Below are positions 8,662-17,912 of a stretch of DNA of 64,000 nucleotides, piece after piece. Each line of letters starts with the position of its first letter. Position 1 is the stretch's first letter. Source of the DNA: Symmachiella macrocystis (GTDB taxonomy: Bacteria; Planctomycetota; Planctomycetia; Planctomycetales; Planctomycetaceae); contig NZ_SJPP01000001.1 of NCBI RefSeq assembly GCF_007860075.1, forward strand, positions 3,755,490-3,819,489. Reading direction: 5' to 3'. The notes under the pieces were generated by a model, which saw nothing but the letters and a program-made list of their open reading frames with translations, was not told where the DNA came from and did no database searches. The translations under genes were made by a program, and so were the position numbers.

Positions 8662-10353
8662 ATGACTGCAGCGCCGCGCGAAACGAATTTCGCGACTGTG
8701 CGATGCGGTGACACGCATTGGCAGATTCGTAGCGATCTGCAGCAGGAGTTGTTGGATGCCAACGGGTTGCGGCGGCGCGATTGGGAACAACAACAGCGGG
8801 TGGAAGTGATTAAGACCGGCGCCCATCGCGAAGTGATTTGCCTCGACACCGCGTCGGGACGGTTTTACATCAAACATTACAAAGTCGCCGGCGTAAAACC
8901 GTTTTTGCAAAACGTGATCCGCCCCGCCAAGGCGGTGTTGGAACAACGTATGGCGGCGCGGGTGCGAGCGCTTGGTATTCCGACGTTCGAGACGGTCGCT
9001 TGGGCGGAAACGCGCAGCGGCGGTTTTGTGTGGGACAACTATCTGATCACGCGAGAAATCCCCGGTACCCAGCCGCTCGATGGTTTCCTGCGCACGCAAT
9101 TTGCCGCAATGTCATCAGCCGCTGCATCCTCATTTCGCCGCAGACTGGCGGTGGAGCTGGGACGATTCACCGGAAAACTCCATGACGCCGGCATTGTCCA
9201 CCGAGATTTTCACGCGGGAAATATTCTGATCCGCGACCAACCGGCGGCGCCGGTTCAGTTGTGGCTCATCGACCTGCATTGCGCGCATATTCAAAAATCG
9301 TTGGGACTGGAAGCCGCGCAACAAAACTTGGCGATGCTGCACCAGTTCTTCGCCACCCGCACCACGCGAGCCGATCGATATCGGTTCTTTCGTGCCTATT
9401 GCGCACAGCGAGGACTTTCCGGTTCGGTCAAATCGCTGGCCCGTGATGTGCAAGCCTGTTGTTCGCGCCGCGCGCAGCGGCATTGGCGCCGAAAGGATCG
9501 CAAATGGCGGCAGGGGACACGGCATCTCGTCAAACTGCGCGTCGGCTCCCAACAGGGGCGCGGCTTGACGGTCTTGGGACGCGAAGTCCTGCGCGACATC
9601 TGCGCACAACCGGAGCACATCTTTGCCGCCGCCACAGCTTGGTACAAGCAATCACCGAAGCGCCGCGTGGCCGCTGTTGCCATTCCCACGATTCCTCAAT
9701 ACCCGCGTTTGTTTTGGAAAAGCCTGAAACTCCGCGGGATCCTGCCGCTGTTGTCACAATGGCTCGGACGATCGAGCGTGCGCCGCGCCTGGGAAAACGG
9801 ACACGCACTATTGCGGCGCGATATCGCCACCCCTAAACCACTGTTGTTTGTGGAATCGGCACAGGGGTTGGATGTGCGGCAATACCTGCTCACCGAATCG
9901 ATTCCCGACTCGACCACGCTGTTCGACTGGCATCACGATCACCTGGTGCGGCTTGAGCCGCGGCAACGACGCGCGATCGTTCGTCGCCTGACCGTCGCGT
10001 TGGCTGGCCAATTGAGATGGCTGCATACATGCGGCTTTGAACATCGTGATCTCAAATCCAAAAACATACTTGTGTCTCAAAACGAAAATGATGATCGCAC
10101 CTGGCTGCTCGATCTTGAGGCAATCCGCCGTTGGCCCCGCGTTCCACAGGACCGCATGCTGCAAAACCTGACACGGCTGAATGTTTCGTCGACCTTTCTG
10201 TCGGAAATCCAATTGAGCGACCGATTGAGATTCCTACGTAATTATCTTGGTTCGCGGTATTTCCATGAATGGAAATCGACTTGGCAAAAGATTGAGGCTC
10301 GAACTGGACGAAAAATTGATAAGAACCGTACAAACGGAAGACCGTTAAGTTGA
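8662..10353 (+). CDS. tandem Kdo/WaaP-type lipopolysaccharide kinase-like protein
   Basis: A protein of about 563 residues with two successive kinase-like domains of the Kdo/WaaP family. Domain 1 (about residues 50-265) has the lysine strand GRFYIKHYKV, the catalytic loop HDAGIVHRDFHAGNIL and the metal motif LIDLHCAH. Domain 2 (about residues 345-550) has LFWKSLKLRG, CGFEHRDLKSKNIL and WLLDLEAIRRW. Both keep HRD-like and D-L-H/E motifs, so both may be active. WaaP-type enzymes phosphorylate lipid-A core sugars at the cytoplasmic membrane face; the substrate here is not shown by context. The frame is open from a GTG at 8617; the ATG at 8662 is assumed. Confidence 0.82.
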   Translation: MTAAPRETNFATVRCGDTHWQIRSDLQQELLDANGLRRRDWEQQQRVEVIKTGAHREVICLDTASGRFYIKHYKVAGVKPFLQNVIRPAKAVLEQRMAARVRALGIPTFETVAWAETRSGGFVWDNYLITREIPGTQPLDGFLRTQFAAMSSAAASSFRRRLAVELGRFTGKLHDAGIVHRDFHAGNILIRDQPAAPVQLWLIDLHCAHIQKSLGLEAAQQNLAMLHQFFATRTTRADRYRFFRAYCAQRGLSGSVKSLARDVQACCSRRAQRHWRRKDRKWRQGTRHLVKLRVGSQQGRGLTVLGREVLRDICAQPEHIFAAATAWYKQSPKRRVAAVAIPTIPQYPRLFWKSLKLRGILPLLSQWLGRSSVRRAWENGHALLRRDIATPKPLLFVESAQGLDVRQYLLTESIPDSTTLFDWHHDHLVRLEPRQRRAIVRRLTVALAGQLRWLHTCGFEHRDLKSKNILVSQNENDDRTWLLDLEAIRRWPRVPQDRMLQNLTRLNVSSTFLSEIQLSDRLRFLRNYLGSRYFHEWKSTWQKIEARTGRKIDKNRTNGRPLS

Positions 10354-10442
10354 TTCGGCGCGGATGCCGACCATGCGTTGTTTCTTCACTTGGCAAGGAT
10401 GCTCACTTGAGTTCACTGCAAGATCACCGGCCCGTAACCCCA

Positions 10443-11405
10443 ATGCGGGCCACAGCGACGACCTGCCGATTCCAGCAGGACTTGCGGCGATTGCCAACGG
10501 TCTGGTTGTGTGGCATGGCGTTGATTTTGCTCGCCGGTTGCCACTCCGCTGGCAGCGGCAACGGCATCTCTAAATTGATGGGAAAGCGGGAGAACGATGG
10601 CGGACTGCCACAACGCCATTCCGTCGCCGCTGAACAGTTGATCGTAATGAGCGATCTCAAATTGGGTGCCAAGCATCCGCTTGTGGAAGAGCTGAAAGTG
10701 CTTCGCGAGCAGGTTCACGAAAAACTACAGCTCCCAGAGGACGAAACGGGCGAAAAGGTCACTGTCTACTTGTTTTCCAACGAGATGGAATATCGCAAGT
10801 ACATCGAAGAGACCTATCCCGGACTGCCGTTCCGTCGCGCCTATTTCATCGGGACCCCGGATAAACTGGCCGTCTATACGTTTTGGGGCGACAAAATCCG
10901 CGAGGACTTACGGCATGAATTCACACATGGACTGCTGCACGCCTCGCTGCAGACCGTGCCGCTGTGGTTAGACGAAGGGCTTGCCGAATACTTTGAAGTT
11001 CCTGGAGTCGAACCGGGCACCGTGAACAATGAGTACGCCGTCCGTTTGGCGCGAGCCGTACAGAGTGGTTGGCGCCCCGATATCCGCCGGCTGGAACGGC
11101 TGGAAAAAGTCGAACAAATGCATCGCGCCGACTATCGCGAATCCTGGGCTTGGGTGCATTTCATGCTGCATAGCACTCCCGACGGCAAACAAGTGTTGTT
11201 GGACTACCTCCAAAGTCTGCACGAGACCAGCAGCCCCGATTTACTAAGCACGTCGCTGGTTGCCGCATTGCCCCAAGCCGATGCGCGATTCCTCAACTAC
11301 GTGGCGACGCTCAATACCTATCGCGATTGGCTGTCGACACCGTCGCAGGAGCAATTTACCGGCACCAAGCGCCGCGAAACAGTCTCCCGCGCCAACGCCC
11401 CGTAG
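10443..11405 (+). CDS. putative zinc metallopeptidase lipoprotein (gluzincin-like)
   Basis: A 320-residue protein with an N-terminal lipoprotein signal ending in LILLAGC (Cys about 33). The core carries HEFTH (H158, E159, H162) followed by PLWLDEGLAEYFE, so a glutamate sixteen to twenty residues downstream can be the third zinc ligand, as in DUF1570/peptidase-MA-like gluzincins. It is likely a membrane-anchored periplasmic peptidase of unknown substrate. The frame is open from a TTG at 10350 overlapping the kinase gene, but the ATG at 10443 gives the proper signal peptide. The short distance to the upstream kinase gene suggests co-transcription. Confidence 0.8.
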   Translation: MRATATTCRFQQDLRRLPTVWLCGMALILLAGCHSAGSGNGISKLMGKRENDGGLPQRHSVAAEQLIVMSDLKLGAKHPLVEELKVLREQVHEKLQLPEDETGEKVTVYLFSNEMEYRKYIEETYPGLPFRRAYFIGTPDKLAVYTFWGDKIREDLRHEFTHGLLHASLQTVPLWLDEGLAEYFEVPGVEPGTVNNEYAVRLARAVQSGWRPDIRRLERLEKVEQMHRADYRESWAWVHFMLHSTPDGKQVLLDYLQSLHETSSPDLLSTSLVAALPQADARFLNYVATLNTYRDWLSTPSQEQFTGTKRRETVSRANAP

Positions 11406-11552
11406 CATGCTGCCTCGCTCGACGAGATGCGCGGTAGACGCGAACCCTGTAGGATTTCGTGCGGCATTCCTGTATGGTAACGTGACTGCTTACAGTCGCT
11501 GTACTGAGCGTTGGCATTCTTACAGTCATTGCCGCTGGGGAAGGATCATCTC

Positions 11553-12218
11553 ATGGCGCGAGAGTTCCTGATCATCGACGGCTATAACTTGATGCACGCG
11601 GCCGGCATGGCCCGCCCGAGCTATGGTCCGGGCGACTTAGAGCGGTGCCGGAACCGGCTTCTGCGATTTCTCAAGTCTGTGCTCTCGCCCGAACTTCGCC
11701 GTCGAACCACGATCGTCTTCGACGCTTGGGAACCGCCACCCGGTCGGTCTTCGATCTACACCGTCGCCGGCATGACTGTGCTATTCGCCGAGGCGCCGGG
11801 TGAGGCTGACGCCGCGATTGAACAACTGATTGCGGCACACTCCGCCCCGAAACAGGTCACCGTCATCTCGGGCGACCGCCGTTTGCAACAAGCCGCCTCA
11901 CGACGCAAATCACGTTTCATCGACAGCGAGGCGTGGTACACCCTCTGGGAACACCGTCAGCCGCAAGAGGAGACGCTGCCTTCTCCTTCCCCCAAACAGG
12001 ATCCCAATCTTAGCGATCAGGAAGTGGATTATTGGCTGGACATTTTCGGCGACATCGAAGACGCAGCGATCACGGAGAACGGCCCCACAGAAAGCAGCCT
12101 CAAAGACCAAGACCGCAGTGAAAGCGGCCTCAGGGACGATGACCGCAAAGGCGACGACCTCGGCGACGACCCTCAGCAAGGTCTGCCCGATATCATCGAC
12201 GACGATTTCTTGGAATGA
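11553..12218 (+). CDS. YacP-like NYN-domain nuclease
   Basis: A 221-residue protein. Residues 1-135 form a PIN-like NYN domain: FLIIDGYNLMHAAG with the first acidic ligand, IVFDAWEPP, GEADAAIEQLIAAH and VTVISGDRRLQQAA. These match YacP (Rae1)-type ribosome-associated or RNA-cleaving endonucleases. The C-terminal 80 residues are acidic, with repeated SLKDQDRSESGLRDDDR-like stretches, and probably disordered. The frame opens at 11511, but the ATG at 11553 has AAGGA about eight bases upstream and begins directly at the domain. RNA cleavage is inferred from the family only. Confidence 0.85.
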   Translation: MAREFLIIDGYNLMHAAGMARPSYGPGDLERCRNRLLRFLKSVLSPELRRRTTIVFDAWEPPPGRSSIYTVAGMTVLFAEAPGEADAAIEQLIAAHSAPKQVTVISGDRRLQQAASRRKSRFIDSEAWYTLWEHRQPQEETLPSPSPKQDPNLSDQEVDYWLDIFGDIEDAAITENGPTESSLKDQDRSESGLRDDDRKGDDLGDDPQQGLPDIIDDDFLE

Positions 12219-12294
12219 CGCTGTTTCGCAGATCCCCGCATGGCATGATCGCAATCCCTCGGCGACGAATCGCGTATGTGAAAGCGCATGCAAA

Positions 12295-12320
12295 AAGCCG
12301 CCCGAATTGTGGGGCGGCTT
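12295..12320 (-). terminator. rho-independent terminator of rpsT
   Basis: A nine-base-pair GC-rich stem (AAGCCGCCC at 12295-12303 with GGGCGGCTT at 12312-12320) and an eight-base loop. Read on the minus strand it is followed by a T run (the A run at 12292-12296). It lies about 40 bases past the rpsT stop codon. Confidence 0.85.
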
Positions 12321-12360
12321 GATGCCGATGTCTGTCTTGCTGCTGCTGAGCTTTGCCGGG

Positions 12361-12612
12361 TTAGAGCAGTTTGCTCAATCGCGATTTCATCCGAGCGGCG
12401 GCATTTTTGTGGATCAGGTTTTTGGCAGCGGCTTGATCCAACTTTTTGACAGCCAGGCGAAACTTCTCTTGCTTCTCCTCGGCATTGTCACCCACAGCGG
12501 CGGTGCGAAATCCCTTAATCACCGATCGGAGCGATGACCGGGCGATGCGGTTGCGTGAACGGCGCTTGTCGTCTTGTCGCAGTCGTTTCTTTTGGCTCTT
12601 CAGATTGGGCAT
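12361..12612 (-). CDS. rpsT: 30S ribosomal protein S20
   Basis: An 83-residue, highly basic, all-helical protein of normal S20 length. The start [14 protein letters not shown], the [15 protein letters not shown] helix and the C-terminal [18 protein letters not shown] are characteristic. S20 binds 16S rRNA early in 30S assembly. It is a single-gene transcript with its own terminator immediately downstream. Confidence 0.96.
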   Translation of the reverse strand: MPNLKSQKKRLRQDDKRRSRNRIARSSLRSVIKGFRTAAVGDNAEEKQEKFRLAVKKLDQAAAKNLIHKNAAARMKSRLSKLL

Positions 12613-12868
12613 AAGCTTACGTGTTTCCCTCGAAACAATACATCAGCAGTCATTGATATAACAGTCGCTCCCAGAGGGCGACTTTGAATTCAAGTGGGAC
12701 AGTTTAGCGAAAATTCACACGCTTCACCAGCGTACGACCGGTCTCACAACATGGAAAAATCAGCAATTTCGGGGAGGTTGAGCCGTTGCAGGGCTATTCG
12801 GGGGCCAAATAGGCCCTCAGCGGCCGAGAAATGCCCTTCTCGACCACGACCGCGGTATTTGGACGAAC

Positions 12869-14296
12869 CTAGCGTTTGGGCCGCGATTGCAGGTTTTCTA
12901 GGCGTTTGACCGCATCTCGGTAACCATAATCGACGGCCAGCAACATGCTGTAAGATTTGATGGCAGAGTCAACTTCGTCGCTTTTCTCACAAATGGTCCC
13001 CAAGAGGTAGAGCATCTCCTTATACATTTTGGGGTTGGACTCGTGGTCGACCTCGGTGATCGCCTGTTCCAGTTGGTGTTGGGCCAGTTGCGGTTTGTTG
13101 TCTTTGTTAAAGCACATTCCCAACCGAACCAGTGCTTCTCCACGGACCCGCGTGTCGGTGGCCGCTTTTTGCAGCAAGGGAATCGCTTTTTGCCATTTTG
13201 CAAATCGCATCAAGCGGATCGCGAGTTCCAATTTGACTCGCATATCGGACGGGTAGCGTTGCTCGCGTTGGGTGAGAATTTGGACTTCGCGCTTCACATA
13301 ATTGGTTTCGAGTTCTCTGGCACGCTTCACGTTCGCTTCCGTATTCTCCTTGTTGGCAAGTTCCTTCGCATGGACCACGTTTTTATTAGCTTGCGAAAGC
13401 TCGATGTCCTCGAGTTTCTCGCGGATGTTGGGATCGTTGTTGGATAACTTCAATGCGGTATTGAGCATTTCTACTGCTTCGGCCAGTTTGCCGGCGCGTT
13501 CGTAGTAGTCCGCAATTTTGAGGTAATTGTCTTTGTTTTCGGGTTCTTTGCGGATCGCGCGTTGCAAATCGGCTTCGAGAGACATGCCCGGTCCATCGGC
13601 CTGTTGCTGGCCACTCTTGATCCGGCTGGCGACTTCGTGATCCGCCATGACGTCTTTGGTGCTTTGTGCGTCGTCGAAATTGGCTTCATTAATTGTCGAT
13701 TGGGCTGCAAGTTGACTGCACTTAGAACGCGATTCCGCATCGTGCGGGTCCATCCGACGGATTTTCTCCCAGCATTCGATCGCTTGCCGATAGTTCTGCC
13801 GCGCCTCGTATTGCAGGGCCAATGCACGCAGTAGCGCTCTGTTCCCCGGAGTCGCTTCAAGTGCCCGCTGGTACGAAAAAACGGCAATCGACTGAAAACC
13901 TGAAGCCAAACTATCATCGCCGGCATCGGTGGCCGCTTCACCGCGGGCCGCACAGGCATCACCCAGATCATGGTTCAACTGGCCGTCCCAAGGATTGATC
14001 GCAAAACCATCTTCGGCCAACTTGTCGACGGACTCCCAGTCTTTCATCATGCGGGCTTTTTTGAGCTTTGTGCGCAGACCCATTAACTTAGCGTTGGCCA
14101 TTCGCGCGCCGGAGCCGTTATTCTTGTACTTTTTTTCCGCGGCGCCCCGTAACGTTTCGCGATACAGTTTGTTGTCAGGCACCAGCCGAACCGCTTGGCG
14201 AAACATCTCGATGGCATAGTCCCAATTTTGCTTTCCAAGCGCCTCGGTGCCGCGTTTCCAGCAGTCACCCGCAATCTTGTTTTTGTCCATTGCCAT
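12869..14296 (-). CDS. tetratricopeptide repeat protein
   Basis: A 475-residue soluble helical protein with TPR-like units, for example WDYAIEMFRQAVRLVPDN (about 25-42), AVFSYQRALEATPGNRALL (about 138-156), YRQAIECWEKIRRMDPHD (about 168-185) and AVEMLNTALKLSNNDPNI (about 280-297), with more toward the C-terminus. A central stretch of about residues 300-340 is charged and probably coiled. TPR arrays hold protein complexes together; no catalytic domain is present. MAMDK offers two ATG starts six bases apart (14296 and 14290). No signal peptide is seen, so it should be cytoplasmic. Confidence 0.85.
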   Translation of the reverse strand: MAMDKNKIAGDCWKRGTEALGKQNWDYAIEMFRQAVRLVPDNKLYRETLRGAAEKKYKNNGSGARMANAKLMGLRTKLKKARMMKDWESVDKLAEDGFAINPWDGQLNHDLGDACAARGEAATDAGDDSLASGFQSIAVFSYQRALEATPGNRALLRALALQYEARQNYRQAIECWEKIRRMDPHDAESRSKCSQLAAQSTINEANFDDAQSTKDVMADHEVASRIKSGQQQADGPGMSLEADLQRAIRKEPENKDNYLKIADYYERAGKLAEAVEMLNTALKLSNNDPNIREKLEDIELSQANKNVVHAKELANKENTEANVKRARELETNYVKREVQILTQREQRYPSDMRVKLELAIRLMRFAKWQKAIPLLQKAATDTRVRGEALVRLGMCFNKDNKPQLAQHQLEQAITEVDHESNPKMYKEMLYLLGTICEKSDEVDSAIKSYSMLLAVDYGYRDAVKRLENLQSRPKR

Positions 14297-14899
14297 GTTT
14301 TAGCCTCATCGTTGGGATGCATGATTCGAACCACAAATCGAGCAGTGGGCACCGAAGAGGATTCTCGCCGGGCCGGTATGACCTGCATAAAAAAATATAA
14401 GACGTGTCGATTTGTCGTGGGAATCAGTTTCGAACGGACCGCTGCGTCGATACACGGATTATCGAAAATATGAAATCAGCAACGTGCCGCCGGGAATCAC
14501 CATTGCCAAATTCAACCTCGCATCGCGCCGCGAATTTGGCAAACAGTGTCGTGTCTGAATCTGCTCAAATAGGAATCATCAAGACTCTTTTCAAAGGCGT
14601 TGCCCAACCGGCGTTTGTTCACCAAGTACAGATTGATCCGCCAGTACAATCACCCGCGATGACAAATCTGTCGAATCCGAGAGCCCGATCGTTTTCGCCC
14701 GAAGAACAATGACTTCGCTATAGCGCGACGTGGCAAATGAGGTGGGTAGGCAAAACCCTTACTCTATTCTACTATAGCTGGTCAGCGTTTCAATAACACT
14801 CCCGATTCGGGGAGTGGTACACTATTCAGAGTATGGGACTATTCGCCGCCCAATGCGGGGCGAACAACATTGCGCGGACGCCCGAATTGAGCAATTTTC
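14297..14899. other. 603-base intergenic region without a convincing gene
   Basis: This stretch separates the divergent TPR and cobA-hemD genes. It should hold both promoters, but I see no -35/-10 pair good enough to call. AT-rich sequence around 14755-14780 (TACTATAG) is the best -10 candidate for the plus strand. A 102-codon plus-strand ORF at 14404-14712 has a low-complexity translation resembling no family. Confidence 0.5.
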
Positions 14900-16423
14900 A
14901 TGGCCAGCAGCGGCAAAGTATATTTAGTGGGCGCCGGCCCTGGTGATCCCGGCCTAATCACGCTCAAAGCGTTAAAATGCCTGTCTCAGGCTGATTTTGT
15001 GCTCTACGACGGGTTGGTCAATCCACTATTATTGCTCAACACTTCGGCCGACACCGAGCGCACGTGCCGTTCCCACACCGCGTACGGCCGCATGCTCAAC
15101 CAGACGGAAATTAATCAACGACTGATTGATGAAGCGCGGTCGGGAAAAACCGTCGTCCGTCTCAAGGGCGGGGATCCCTTCATATTTGGCCGTGGCGGAG
15201 AAGAGGCCGAAGCTCTCCGGACTGCGGGAATTGACTACGAAATTGTGCCGGGCGTGACCGCCGCCACCGGCGCCAGTGCCTATGCCGGGGTCTCGTTGAC
15301 ACACCGCAAATGGGCCTCTGCCGTCGCCTTTGTGACTGGACATGAAGATCCGGCCAAGACAGATTCCCTGCTCGATTACACAGCCTTGGCCGCGTTTCCT
15401 GGTACGTTGGTGTTCTATATGGGATTGCATCGACTGGAGGAGATCGCCCGCAGGCTGATCGAATTCGGCAAGTCCCCCGCAACGCCCGCGATCGTCATCA
15501 GCCAGGGAACTACGTCCCGCCAACAGAGCGTGACGGCGCCGCTCACCGATTTGCCAGTAGCGGTTCGCCAAGCGGAACTGCGGGCGCCTTCGTTGATCGT
15601 GGTGGGAGACTGCGTTCTTCAGCGGGAAACCATTCAATGGTTCGAGCAGCGCCCGCTGTTGGGCCGCCGCATTGGCATTCCGCGTCCATTGGCACAGGCA
15701 TTGCCCGTGGTTCAACAAGCCAATGATCTCGGCGCCGACTGCCTATTGATGCCGACAATCGATATTCTGCCGCCTGAGGATTGGACCGCTGTCGATGATG
15801 CCATTTCGCGATTGGCCGACTACGACTGGTTGATATTCACCAGCGCGAACGGCGTTGAGTATTTCTTGTCCCGCCTGCGTGAAACCGGCGGCGATATGCG
15901 CGATTTGGGCGGGCTGAAGCTGGCAACCATCGGACCGGCCACGGCAGCGGCGCTGGAAACGTTTCACCTCACAGCGGACCTGGTGCCGCCGGAGTTTCGC
16001 GCGGAGTCCCTGGCCGCGACGCTGGCACCGCATGTTCAAGGCCAACGACTGTTGTGGGCACGGGCGAGTCGTGGCCGTGATGTACTGCCACAGACGCTCC
16101 ATAGCGCGGGAGCAACGGTGGACGAGGTTGTGACCTATCAAAATGTGGATGTGGACAGCTTCGATCCGCAGGTCGTCGAGGTCCTTGATCGCGGCGAAGT
16201 GGATTGGATCGCTTTGAGCAGCCCTTCGATCGCTCGCCAGCTCAGTCAACTGGTTGGCCCCGAGGCGCTAGACCATATTGGAAAGACGATTCGTTTGGCG
16301 AGCATCAGTCCGGTGACAACCGCGGCTGCGCAGGAAGTCGGATTGACGATCCATACGGAAGCGCGTGATTACACCTGGCCGGGGCTATTCACGTCCATTC
16401 AAGAATATGAATCTGCAAGATAA
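14900..16423 (+). CDS. cobA-hemD: fused uroporphyrinogen-III C-methyltransferase / uroporphyrinogen-III synthase
   Basis: A 507-residue bifunctional enzyme. Residues 1-245 are the SUMT (CobA) tetrapyrrole methylase: YLVGAGPGDPGLITLKA, RLKGGDPFIFGRGGEEAEAL and VPGVTAATGASAYAGVSLTH. Residues 255-505 are HemD: RRIGIPRPLAQALPV, DWLIFTSANGVEYFLSRL and WIALSSPSIARQLS. HemD closes hydroxymethylbilane into uroporphyrinogen III; CobA then methylates C2 and C7 to give precorrin-2 for siroheme or cobalamin. Such fusions are well known in Firmicutes, Actinobacteria and planctomycetes. No cobalamin riboswitch signature is seen upstream, and hemC is not in the window. Confidence 0.93.
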   Translation: MASSGKVYLVGAGPGDPGLITLKALKCLSQADFVLYDGLVNPLLLLNTSADTERTCRSHTAYGRMLNQTEINQRLIDEARSGKTVVRLKGGDPFIFGRGGEEAEALRTAGIDYEIVPGVTAATGASAYAGVSLTHRKWASAVAFVTGHEDPAKTDSLLDYTALAAFPGTLVFYMGLHRLEEIARRLIEFGKSPATPAIVISQGTTSRQQSVTAPLTDLPVAVRQAELRAPSLIVVGDCVLQRETIQWFEQRPLLGRRIGIPRPLAQALPVVQQANDLGADCLLMPTIDILPPEDWTAVDDAISRLADYDWLIFTSANGVEYFLSRLRETGGDMRDLGGLKLATIGPATAAALETFHLTADLVPPEFRAESLAATLAPHVQGQRLLWARASRGRDVLPQTLHSAGATVDEVVTYQNVDVDSFDPQVVEVLDRGEVDWIALSSPSIARQLSQLVGPEALDHIGKTIRLASISPVTTAAAQEVGLTIHTEARDYTWPGLFTSIQEYESAR

Positions 16424-16488
16424 AAAAACGGTTGGAGACGCCGCCGGGCCAAGGCGAACTTCGTGATGAACAGACAACGAGGTGAGTT

Positions 16489-17436
16489 TTGTTGGAAACA
16501 GTGCGGACTGCAATGACGCCTGCTCTTCGCCGCATCGCCGTATTGCTGGTGGTGGTCGCCGTCGTATTGCTCTTGCCGTTACCCCGCGCGAGCCGTGCAA
16601 TGCATGCCTTGTATGACTTGGGGCACGCGCCGCTATTCGGCGTGTTATCGGTCATGCTGTTTTGGTGGGGGCGAAAAAAGCTGCCGCACAACGACCTCAT
16701 TGCGGCAATTCTGGTTTGGGGTACTGTGGCTATTTTGGGCATCGCCGCGGAATACGTGCAGGGCTTTCTCGGACGATATCCCAGTTGGCAAGATGTGGCT
16801 GCCAATCTATTGGGGTCGGCAGCGTTTTTGATTTGGGCCATCTCTTGGCATTGGAAATACCGCGTCCTGCGGATAGCGGCGTTCGCAGTCGGCGTTGCCT
16901 GTCTGGTCGCTGCTTGGCGCGCGCCGGCCATCGAATTGGCCGACGCGCTGATTCAACAGCGCGAATTGCCCATGCTGGGGTCATTTGAACGCCGGTTGGA
17001 ATTCTCGCGATGGCAATGGTCGGGCGAGAATTGTGTGTTGGGACAGGCGAAGCGTTGGGCCAGCGATGGAGAAATGAGCATGGCCATCAGATTCAAACCG
17101 GCCAAGTATCCTTCGTTCAGCCTGTATTGGCCGGTCGAGGATTGGTCGCCTTATCAGGGGCTGACGTTTGACATTCTGCTCACCGGTGCGGAACCGTTGC
17201 CGTTGATCATTAAAATCGAGGATGTCGATCACAACGGCGAAACCAACGATCGGTTCCACCGCGCGATACTACTTCAGCCGGGCCTGAATTCACCGCGGAT
17301 TCGGTTAGCGGACGTAGCCATTGCCCCGCACGGTCGGACGTTGGATTTGCGTCGCATTAAGCGGATGCAATTTTATACCGTGAATTTGCAATCACCGCGC
17401 GTGCTCTTTCTGGATAACGTCCGCCTGCTCCCGTGA
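16489..17436 (+). CDS. VanZ-like membrane domain fused to a beta-sandwich (CBM-like) domain
   Basis: A 315-residue protein. Residues 1-150 hold four hydrophobic helices with the VanZ-like signature DLGHAPLFGVLSVMLFW and GIAAEYVQGFLGRYPSWQDVAANLLGS. Residues 165-315 form a beta-rich soluble domain ending LQSPRVLFLDNVRLLP, typical of carbohydrate-binding-like jelly rolls. The VanZ part sits in the inner membrane and the sandwich probably faces outside; function unknown. The start is unclear: TTG codons at 16489 and 16492 follow GAGGTGAG (16479-16486), while GTG 16501 and ATG 16513 are also in frame. It follows cobA-hemD by 65 bases. Confidence 0.7.
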   Translation: MLETVRTAMTPALRRIAVLLVVVAVVLLLPLPRASRAMHALYDLGHAPLFGVLSVMLFWWGRKKLPHNDLIAAILVWGTVAILGIAAEYVQGFLGRYPSWQDVAANLLGSAAFLIWAISWHWKYRVLRIAAFAVGVACLVAAWRAPAIELADALIQQRELPMLGSFERRLEFSRWQWSGENCVLGQAKRWASDGEMSMAIRFKPAKYPSFSLYWPVEDWSPYQGLTFDILLTGAEPLPLIIKIEDVDHNGETNDRFHRAILLQPGLNSPRIRLADVAIAPHGRTLDLRRIKRMQFYTVNLQSPRVLFLDNVRLLP

Positions 17437-17443
17437 GCGGTTG

Positions 17444-17860
17444 CTATTCCGGTGATGTCTCCGTAGAGATACGTTGCAACCACAAGACGATAATCCCCGT
17501 TAAGACAGCCGGGGGACCTTCGCTGATGATCCAACTCATCGGCATCCCCGCAGCAATGGCGATACCGGTCAGCAGCACGCCGACGACGCAGGCCATTTTG
17601 GCCCACATCGAGACCATCCCGCGGTTTTGGCGGATGTGGCGAGAAACGTACAGCGTCACGATGCCCAATGTGAAATAGAGCGCTGAGAGGGATCGCGTGA
17701 GATAACTGACAATCGGGGCGTCGGGCAGCGTACCCAACCCCAACTCACCGTGAATGGCGTTCATCCAGTCGTACGGAAAAAACACAGCCGGCAAGGCGAA
17801 CAGCGCGCCGATGCCAATGATACGCAGAATGACAAGAATGGCGATTTCGGATTTGGCCAT
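17444..17860 (-). CDS. four-helix integral membrane protein, unknown function
   Basis: A 138-residue membrane protein with four hydrophobic segments: about residues 5-25, 53-72, 82-103 and 110-130. The second holds LTRSLSALYFTLGIVTLYVS. Short basic loops are seen, such as SRHIRQNRG. No family is recognised. The frame is open to 18034 but would overlap the next gene; the ATG at 17860 (MAKSEIAIL) gives a compact protein. It lies 52 bases downstream of the exported beta-propeller gene on the same strand, so the two are probably co-transcribed. Confidence 0.7.
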   Translation of the reverse strand: MAKSEIAILVILRIIGIGALFALPAVFFPYDWMNAIHGELGLGTLPDAPIVSYLTRSLSALYFTLGIVTLYVSRHIRQNRGMVSMWAKMACVVGVLLTGIAIAAGMPMSWIISEGPPAVLTGIIVLWLQRISTETSPE

Positions 17861-17912
17861 GGAGGAGCAATTTCGTTTCAGCTGTCGAGTCAAAAGTTGA
17901 ACAGCAGGCATC

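Noticed and set aside
14404-14712. 102-codon plus-strand ORF in the TPR/cobA-hemD gap
   Set aside because: No ribosome site and no similarity by eye; composition like random intergenic sequence.
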